From positions 60,556 to 124,555 of the forward strand of contig QFNI01000004.1 of NCBI GenBank assembly GCA_003240775.1: DNA of 64,000 bases. The letters run 5' to 3'. Below are positions 58,953 to 64,000 of the stretch, piece by piece; the stretch's first letter is position 1, and the number at the start of each line of letters is the position of its first letter. Source of the DNA: Mesorhizobium amorphae. GTDB lineage: Bacteria > Pseudomonadota > Alphaproteobacteria > Rhizobiales > Rhizobiaceae. A model generated the notes under the pieces. It had not been told where the DNA came from and did not search any database. It saw only the letters and a list, made by a program, of their open reading frames with translations. Position numbers and translations under genes: made by a program.

Positions 58953-59138
58953 CAAGGCGCGCGAACTCCTGTATGTGCGCGCCCGACTGGGGTTTCGTGG
59001 CTTCCGCGCGCCCTTGGACACCGTCAACAACAACGACGGCGCAATCGCCCCTGCCTTTTTTGGCATAGCCGCGCGGCCCTGGCTGAAGCGGCGAAGCGTC
59101 GGGCGCTCTGGCCGCGGCAAGAAAGAAGAGGTTCCATC

Positions 59139-59624
59139 ATGGACATCATCCGCACGCTCGAGGCCGAACAGGCCGCCAAGATCGAAGCCAAGCGTACCCT
59201 TCCCGAATTCCAGCCCGGCGACACCGTTCGCGTCAACGTGCGCGTCACCGAAGGCACCCGCACCCGCGTTCAGGCCTATGAGGGCGTCGTGATCGCGCGC
59301 TCCGGCGCCGGCTTCCAGGAGAACTTCACCGTCCGCAAGATCTCCTACGGCGAAGGCGTCGAGCGCGTGTTCCCCGTCTACTCCCCGCTGGTCGAGGGCG
59401 TGGAAGTGGTGCGTCGCGGCAAGGTGCGTCGCGCGAAGCTCTATTACCTGCGCGATCGTCGCGGCAAGTCGGCCCGCATCGTCGAGAACTCGGGCGTTCG
59501 CGCCCGCCGCCTGAACGACGCCGAGCGCGATGCGGCAGCTTCCGAGCGCGCCCGCGTCGAGGCCGAGAAGTTGGCCGCCGCCCAGAAGTTGGCTGCCGAG
59601 ACCCCCAAGGAAGCGGCTGAGTGA
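59139..59624 (+). CDS. rplS: 50S ribosomal protein L19
   Basis: A 161-residue L19. Residues 1-120 are the conserved core (FQPGDTVRVNVRVTEGTRTR, VQAYEGVVIARSGAG, RVFPVYSPLVEGVEVVRRGK, VRRAKLYYLRDRRGKSARI); residues ~125-161 form an Ala/Glu/Lys-rich tail seen in alphaproteobacterial L19 proteins. GAAGAGG upstream of the ATG. A terminator follows after 25 bases. Confidence 0.97.
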   Translation: MDIIRTLEAEQAAKIEAKRTLPEFQPGDTVRVNVRVTEGTRTRVQAYEGVVIARSGAGFQENFTVRKISYGEGVERVFPVYSPLVEGVEVVRRGKVRRAKLYYLRDRRGKSARIVENSGVRARRLNDAERDAAASERARVEAEKLAAAQKLAAETPKEAAE

Positions 59625-59649
59625 ATCTCGGCTGAAACATGAGCATGCG

Positions 59650-59677
59650 AAAAGGCGGTCTTGCGACCGCCTTTTTT
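59650..59677 (+). terminator. Intrinsic terminator after rplS
   Basis: AAAAGGCGGTC and GACCGCCTTTT form an 11-bp stem with loop TTGC, followed by TT; the U tract on the plus strand has six U. A classic Rho-independent terminator for rimM-trmD-rplS. Confidence 0.92.
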
Positions 59678-59693
59678 CGTTTGGGGACCTGTC

Positions 59694-60533
59694 TTGCAGA
59701 GCACCACGGACTTCCTTGCCGCCAACCGCCTGAACTGGGACGACCGGGCGGCGCTGCACGCGAGCGACACCACCGGCTCCTACCGCATCGAATGGGTGCT
59801 GGGCGGCGGCTCCTCGCTCAACGGCATCGAGACGAGCGAGCTCGAAACCCTGTTCGGTGGGGTGGCGGACAAGGATGTGGTTCACCTCCAGTGCCATATC
59901 GGGCTCGACACGATCAGCCTCAAGCACGCGGGCGCGCGCTCGGCCACCGGGCTCGACTTCTCGCCCGAGGCGATCCGGGCCGCACGCGCCTTCGCGCGCC
60001 AGGCGGGCACCGACGTGCGCTTCGTGGAATCGGACGTGATGGAGGCGGCCGAGGCGCTGGGCGCGCAATACGATCTGGTCTTCGTGTCCTGGGGCGCCAT
60101 CAACTGGCTGGCCGACATCGGCGCCTGGGGCAGGGTGGTCGCGAGCCTGCTCCGGCCCGGCGGGCGCCTTTACCTGCTCGAAGGCCACCCCACCATGAAC
60201 CAGCTCGACTGGGTGGAGGGCGAGCGGCGCCTGCGATTTTCCTGGCGCACGCCTTTGGGCGCGCCCCTCGAATGGAACGAGACCCAGACCTATACCGGTG
60301 ACACCCGCCCCATCCGCAACACGCGCAACTACGAGTGGATCCACCCGCTGTCGGACGTCGTGGGCGCGGTGCTCGGCGCGGGCCTGCGCCTGGATTTCCT
60401 GCACGAGCACGAGCGGCTGGTCTGGCAGGCCTTTCCCGACATGGTGGGCGAGGAAGGCGGCGAGTGGCGCCTGCCGGAAGACGCGGTGAAGCTCCCGCTC
60501 GCCTTCTCGCTCGGCGCGACCAGGACCGCGTGA
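59694..60533 (+). CDS. Class I SAM-dependent methyltransferase
   Basis: A ~279-residue protein beginning FLAANRLNWDDRAALHASDT, followed by the SAM-binding fold: VVHLQCHIGLDTISLKHAGA (motif I, atypical with QCHIG in place of GxGxG), ATGLDFSPEAIRAARAF, and the motif IV region YDLVFVSWGAINWLADIGAW. TTG at 59694 is the likely start; GTG or ATG starts further upstream would lie within the terminator. The target is unknown. Single gene. Confidence 0.8.
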   Translation: MQSTTDFLAANRLNWDDRAALHASDTTGSYRIEWVLGGGSSLNGIETSELETLFGGVADKDVVHLQCHIGLDTISLKHAGARSATGLDFSPEAIRAARAFARQAGTDVRFVESDVMEAAEALGAQYDLVFVSWGAINWLADIGAWGRVVASLLRPGGRLYLLEGHPTMNQLDWVEGERRLRFSWRTPLGAPLEWNETQTYTGDTRPIRNTRNYEWIHPLSDVVGAVLGAGLRLDFLHEHERLVWQAFPDMVGEEGGEWRLPEDAVKLPLAFSLGATRTA

Positions 60534-60674
60534 GCGCAAGCTCCATCCCGCGATGGCCCAAGCACCCCCAGGGAATCACTTTTCCCCAGACGCGGCCCGA
60601 GCCCGTGCGCCGATGCTTGGAAAAGCCTGTCCTCTGTGTCTAAGGTCAGGCCCAGGAACGATCGGAGCCCGTCC

Positions 60675-61478
60675 ATGAACCGCAAGACCTTTCTGCTGGC
60701 AGCCTTTGCCGGCGCACTTCTGGCGCCCTTCTCGGCCACCGCGCAGGAAGCGGCTCTGCCCGATCTCGCAGGGCGCACCGTGGTCGTGGTGACGGAGAAC
60801 GCCTATCCCCCGCTCCAGTTCGTGGACCCCGCGACCGGCCAGGCGGTGGGCTGGGAATACGATGCCGTCAACGAACTCGCCAAGCGCCTCAACTTCAAGG
60901 TGGAATACAAGAACACCTCCTGGGACGCGATGATCCAGGCCGTGTCCGACAAGCAGTTCGACATGGGCATGACCGGCATCACCATCCGCGACGACCGCAA
61001 GGAGAAGGTGGATTTCTCCGATTCCTACCTGCGCTCCGAGCAGTTCATGCTGGTGCGCGGCGACGAGAGCCGCTTCACCGACGGCAAGACCTTCGGCGCC
61101 TTCACGGACGGGCTCGTCGGCGCGCAAGCCGGCACCTCGCCCTTCTACACGGCCGTCTACGAGATCTTGGACGGCAACGAGCAGAACCCGCGCATCAAGC
61201 TCTTCGAGACCTTCGGCGCCTCCGTCCAGGCTCTCCAGGCGGGCGATGTCGACGTGGTGCTGACCGACAGCGTGGCGGGCCAGGGCTATGTGGATGCGTC
61301 CGGCGGCAAGCTGAAGCTCGTCGGCGGCCCGCTCGGCTCGGAGGATTTCGGCTTCATCTTCCCGAAGGGCAGCGACCTCGTCGCCCCCATCAACGCCGGC
61401 CTCGCCGCCCTCAAGGCCGACGGCACCACCGAGAAGCTGAACAAGAAGTGGTTCCTCGACTACAAGATGGGGCAGTAG
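60675..61478 (+). CDS. Polar amino-acid ABC transporter substrate-binding protein
   Basis: A 267-residue periplasmic binding protein with a signal peptide (residues ~1-22, cut near ATA/QEA) and the family-3 core: VTENAYPPLQFVDPATGQAV, GWEYDAVNELAKRLNFKVEY, SDKQFDMGMTGITIRDDRKE. The binding-site Arg/Asp pattern suggests a polar or basic amino acid ligand. The permease gene follows after a 421-base repeat-rich gap; no ATPase gene is next to them. Confidence 0.9.
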   Translation: MNRKTFLLAAFAGALLAPFSATAQEAALPDLAGRTVVVVTENAYPPLQFVDPATGQAVGWEYDAVNELAKRLNFKVEYKNTSWDAMIQAVSDKQFDMGMTGITIRDDRKEKVDFSDSYLRSEQFMLVRGDESRFTDGKTFGAFTDGLVGAQAGTSPFYTAVYEILDGNEQNPRIKLFETFGASVQALQAGDVDVVLTDSVAGQGYVDASGGKLKLVGGPLGSEDFGFIFPKGSDLVAPINAGLAALKADGTTEKLNKKWFLDYKMGQ

Positions 61479-61583
61479 CCGGCACAACCGGGCGTGCGGC
61501 CAGCACGGCCGGGCGTGCGCCGGACACATCAGGGGCTCCGGCCTCCAAGCAGCCATCGAACCTCTTGACGCAAAGGCTGATGT

Positions 61584-61770
61584 CCTCCCTCCCCCTTGAG
61601 GGGGTGAGATGCGACGGCTGAAGGCCGGCAAGAAGCCATGGGGATGGCTTCTTGAGCATCGAACGCTCTGAGCCATGCGAAGAGCAGGGGATACAGGGTG
61701 GGGGTATCGGTGCAGGAACTGGTTCGACGTCACCCCCACCCCTAACCCCTCCCCTCAAGGGGAGGGGAAT
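61584..61770. repeat. Type A repeat interrupted by a type B repeat, then a second type A copy
   Basis: The 421-base gap between binding protein and permease is mostly repeats. The first palindrome starts at 61587 (CCTCCCCCTTGAGGGG), is broken by an ~80-base type B element (61604-61682, related to 15137-15217), and resumes as GGGGATACAGGGTGGGGGT (61687-61705). A complete type A palindrome in reverse orientation follows at 61731-61768. The intact version of the broken copy is seen as the reverse complement of 29722-29757. Confidence 0.75.
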
Positions 61771-61825
61771 CTGAGAGGTTCGTGCCATGATGCCGCCGAT
61801 CCAGCACGAGAAGCCTCAACTTGCG

Positions 61826-61870
61826 CTCCTCATCCTGAGGTGCCCGCGAGGCGGGCCTCGAAGGACGCAC
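61826..61870. repeat. Type C intergenic repeat, third copy
   Basis: CTCCTCATCCTGAGGTGCCC then GCGAGGCGGGCCTCGAAGGA, nearly identical to 34284-34328. It ends 30 bases before the permease start, so it will be part of its leader. Confidence 0.75.
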
Positions 61871-61899
61871 CGCATCTCCACCCCGCTCCACCCCTGCGC

Positions 61900-62748
61900 A
61901 TGATCCTGTCCCGCGAGGCCAAGCCCGACTTCCCCTGGTGGCTGGTGGCGACCGTGCTGATCGCAGCCGTCTCGGGCTTTGCGATCCTGTCCTCCGACCT
62001 CTACTCCCAGGTTTTCCGCACGGTTTCGCGCGGCCTGGGCATCACCGTTCTCGTCACGCTGATCGGCTTTGCGTCCGCCTGCCTGATCGGGCTCGGCGTG
62101 GCGCTGATGGCGCTGTCGTCTTCGCTCTGGCTGCGCCAGACCGCGCGCTTCTATGTCGAGATCGTGCGCGGCGTGCCGATCCTCGTTCTCCTCTTCTGGA
62201 TCGCGTTCGCCGGCGTGCCCGCCTTCGTCGCCGGCTGGAACGCGGTGATGACCCCCTTGCGCGACGCGGGCCTCGTGGGCGAGCTTCTCGTGCGCGACGT
62301 GTCGCTTCTCGCGCGCGCGGTGATCGCGCTCACGATCGGCTATTCCGCCTTCATCGCCGAAGTCTTCCGCGCGGGCATCCAGTCTGTCGAGGCGGGCCAG
62401 ATCGAGGCGGCCAAGGCGCTCGGCCTGTCGCGCTTCCAGCGCTTCCGCCTCGTCGTCATGCCCCAGGCGCTGCGCACCATCCTGCCCCCGCTCGGCAACG
62501 ACTTCGTGGCCATGGTGAAGGATTCCTCGCTCGTCTCGGTGCTGGGCGTGGCCGACATCACCCAGATGGCCAAGGTCTATGCGGCCGGCTCCTTCCGCTT
62601 CTTCGAGACCTATTCCATCGTGGCCTACATCTACCTCGTGCTGACGGTGGGCCTCTCGATCGCGCTCCGCGCCCTGGAGAAACGCATGCGCGAAGGCAGA
62701 CCCGTGGCGGGTGCGCCGCTATCTGAGAGCCGCTCGCCCCACGATTGA
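61900..62748 (+). CDS. Polar amino-acid ABC transporter permease
   Basis: A 282-residue inner-membrane permease of the His/Glu/Gln/Arg (HisM/GlnP) family with five or more helices. The family motif AKALGLSRFQRFRLVVMPQALRTILPPLGN is the EAA loop contacting the ATPase; FYVEIVRGVPILVLLFWIAF is the usual first-domain signature. ATG 61900 lies directly before the first hydrophobic helix. It presumably pairs with the binding protein upstream, with an ATPase encoded elsewhere. Confidence 0.9.
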   Translation: MILSREAKPDFPWWLVATVLIAAVSGFAILSSDLYSQVFRTVSRGLGITVLVTLIGFASACLIGLGVALMALSSSLWLRQTARFYVEIVRGVPILVLLFWIAFAGVPAFVAGWNAVMTPLRDAGLVGELLVRDVSLLARAVIALTIGYSAFIAEVFRAGIQSVEAGQIEAAKALGLSRFQRFRLVVMPQALRTILPPLGNDFVAMVKDSSLVSVLGVADITQMAKVYAAGSFRFFETYSIVAYIYLVLTVGLSIALRALEKRMREGRPVAGAPLSESRSPHD

Positions 62749-62782
62749 AGCAAGCCGGCTTCTCTGCTATGGCCGGGCCATC

Positions 62783-62899
62783 ATGGAACAGCTTTTCGGA
62801 AGGCACTTCTTCCGCGGCTTCACGCTTCAGGACCGAAAGCGGCTGCCGGCGCGCTTCTTTGCGCGCGTGGCGGGTGCGCGCGCCTGCCGGCTCGGCTGA
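62783..62899 (+). CDS. Possible 38-codon small reading frame before leuC
   Basis: ATG at 62783 opens a frame with the peptide MEQLFGRHFFRGFTLQDRKR and ending GARACRLG. It is basic with aromatic residues, not leucine-rich, so it is not an obvious leucine leader. The second half overlaps an imperfect GC hairpin (GCCGGCGCGC at 62847-62856 against GCGCGCCTGCCGGC at 62877-62890). No convincing ribosome site. It may be a regulatory uORF of leuC or chance. Confidence 0.3.
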   Translation: MEQLFGRHFFRGFTLQDRKRLPARFFARVAGARACRLG

Positions 62900-62972
62900 T
62901 TTCGCCAAGCCACCGCCTGGGACATCCCGGGCCAAGCCAGCCGAACCCCATCATCCTCCGGACACCCACGCG

Positions 62973-64000
62973 ATGAGCAACACCCAGCCCCGCACGCTCT
63001 ACGACAAGATCTTCGACGACCACGTGGTCGACCGCCAAGCGGACGGCACCTGCCTCCTCTACATCGACCGCCACCTCGTCCACGAGGTGACGAGCCCGCA
63101 GGCCTTCGAGGGCCTGCGCATGACCGGCCGCAAGGTGCGCCACCCCGAGCGCACGCTCGCCGTGGTCGACCACAACGTGCCCACCACGCCCGACCGCATC
63201 TTCGGCATCAAGAACGAGGAAAGCCGCATCCAGGTCGAGGCGCTCGCCCAGAACGCGGCCGACTTCGACATCACCTATTACGACGCCGCCGACCGCCGCC
63301 AGGGCATCGTCCACATCGTCGGCCCCGAGCAGGGCTTCACCCTGCCGGGCATGACCATCGTCTGCGGCGACAGCCACACCTCGACCCACGGCGCCTTCGG
63401 CGCGCTCGCGCACGGCATCGGCACCTCGGAAGTCGAACACGTGCTCGCCACCCAGACGCTGATCCAGAAGAAGGCCAAGAACATGCTGGTGCGCGTCGAC
63501 GGCCAGCTACCGGAAGGCGTGACCGCCAAGGACATCATCCTCGCCATCATCGGCGAGATCGGCACCGCCGGCGGCACCGGCCATGTCATCGAGTACGCGG
63601 GCGAAGCCATTCGCGCGCTGTCGATGGAAGGCCGCATGACCATCTGCAACATGTCCATCGAAGCCGGCGCCCGCGTTGGCCTGGTGGCAGCGGACCAGAA
63701 GACTGTCGATTACGTGAAGGGCCGTCCATTCGCACCGAAAGGCGCGGAATGGGACATGGCCGTCGAAGCCTGGAAAGACCTGATTTCCGATGACGACGCC
63801 AAATTCGACACCGTGGTCGAACTCGACGCCGCACAGATCAAGCCGCAAGTCAGCTGGGGCACGTCCCCGGAAATGGTTTTGGCCGTCGACCAGAACGTGC
63901 CGGACCCGGCCAAAGAGATGGATCTGGTCAAGCGCGACTCGATCGTCCGTGCCTTGAAATACATGGGTTTGACCGCCAATCAGGCGATCACCGACATTCA
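62973..64000 (+). CDS. leuC: 3-isopropylmalate dehydratase large subunit (partial, possibly chimeric)
   Basis: The first ~342 residues of LeuC; the gene runs off the window, and the [4Fe-4S] cysteines lie beyond it. LeuC with LeuD converts 2- to 3-isopropylmalate. The start MSNTQPRTLYDKIFDDHVVD, then LLYIDRHLVHEVTSPQAFEG and IVCGDSHTSTHGAFGALAHG, are normal. Up to about residue 220 the sequence is alphaproteobacterial; from ~63640 on (GARVGLVAADQKTVDYVKGR ... AQIKPQVSWGTSPEMVLAVD) it reads like Pseudomonas LeuC, with AAA lysine codons absent before. No frameshift or stop interrupts it. Confidence 0.9.
   Translation, partial: MSNTQPRTLYDKIFDDHVVDRQADGTCLLYIDRHLVHEVTSPQAFEGLRMTGRKVRHPERTLAVVDHNVPTTPDRIFGIKNEESRIQVEALAQNAADFDITYYDAADRRQGIVHIVGPEQGFTLPGMTIVCGDSHTSTHGAFGALAHGIGTSEVEHVLATQTLIQKKAKNMLVRVDGQLPEGVTAKDIILAIIGEIGTAGGTGHVIEYAGEAIRALSMEGRMTICNMSIEAGARVGLVAADQKTVDYVKGRPFAPKGAEWDMAVEAWKDLISDDDAKFDTVVELDAAQIKPQVSWGTSPEMVLAVDQNVPDPAKEMDLVKRDSIVRALKYMGLTANQAITDI

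Overview
This 64 kb window is a gene-dense, high-GC chromosomal segment of an alphaproteobacterium, most likely a Hyphomicrobiales (Rhizobiales) member. The clues are an Omp19-type lipoprotein, a fused TrpE-TrpG enzyme behind a short Trp-Trp-Trp leader peptide, a ChoXWV choline transporter, the dapF-mtaB-ftsY-yciB block, and the mdh-sucCDAB-lpd gene order. I see no tRNA, rRNA, CRISPR array, prophage or transposase. Apart from intergenic repeats and the last ~370 bases, codon use looks uniform (strongly G/C at third positions).

Layout. 1-2.5 kb: end of an unidentified protein, an SCP2 protein, an acetyltransferase and an ornithine/lysine decarboxylase behind a ~430 nt structured leader. 3-6.3 kb: LysR regulator, a DUF1007/NicO metal transport pair and a conserved membrane protein. 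6.4-11 kb: leuA with a Leu-rich leader peptide, a coupled hydrolase and two membrane proteins. 11-15.6 kb: PhoX phosphatase, CDF metal exporter, an unusual serine hydrolase, and a repeat-rich spacer. 15.6-21.4 kb: trpE(G) with its attenuator, then a MarR-EmrA-EmrB type efflux operon. 21.4-23.7 kb: MgtC-like protein and fhs. 24-30.9 kb: a five-gene operon (coiled-coil protein, unknown protein, AAA ATPase, unknown protein, DUF2333 membrane protein) that looks like an uncharacterised multi-protein system. 31-36 kb: choline ABC transporter and ccmCDG. 36-43 kb: DUF2332, a DUF1127 micro-protein, yciB, ftsY, mtaB, dapF and an MBL hydrolase. 43-55 kb: omp19, zapE and a TCA-cycle supra-operon (mdh, sucC, sucD, sucA, sucB, two small genes, lpdA). 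55-64 kb: TraB/GumN protein, xerC, rimM-trmD-rplS, a methyltransferase, a polar amino-acid binding protein and permease, and leuC running off the end.

How genes work together. Amino-acid biosynthesis is under leader-peptide control (leuA, trpE). The TCA genes make both 2-oxoglutarate dehydrogenase and succinyl-CoA synthetase plus malate dehydrogenase from one strand. ftsY, yciB, rimM, trmD and rplS are housekeeping.

Main points for a second look: (1) leuC appears chimeric, its last ~370 bases reading as Pseudomonas-type LeuC with different codon use; (2) the five-gene AAA operon; (3) a family of palindromic, G-quadruplex-capable intergenic repeats in inverted pairs, one copy interrupted by a second repeat; (4) leu and trp leader peptides whose predicted promoters place transcription start at or next to the ATG.
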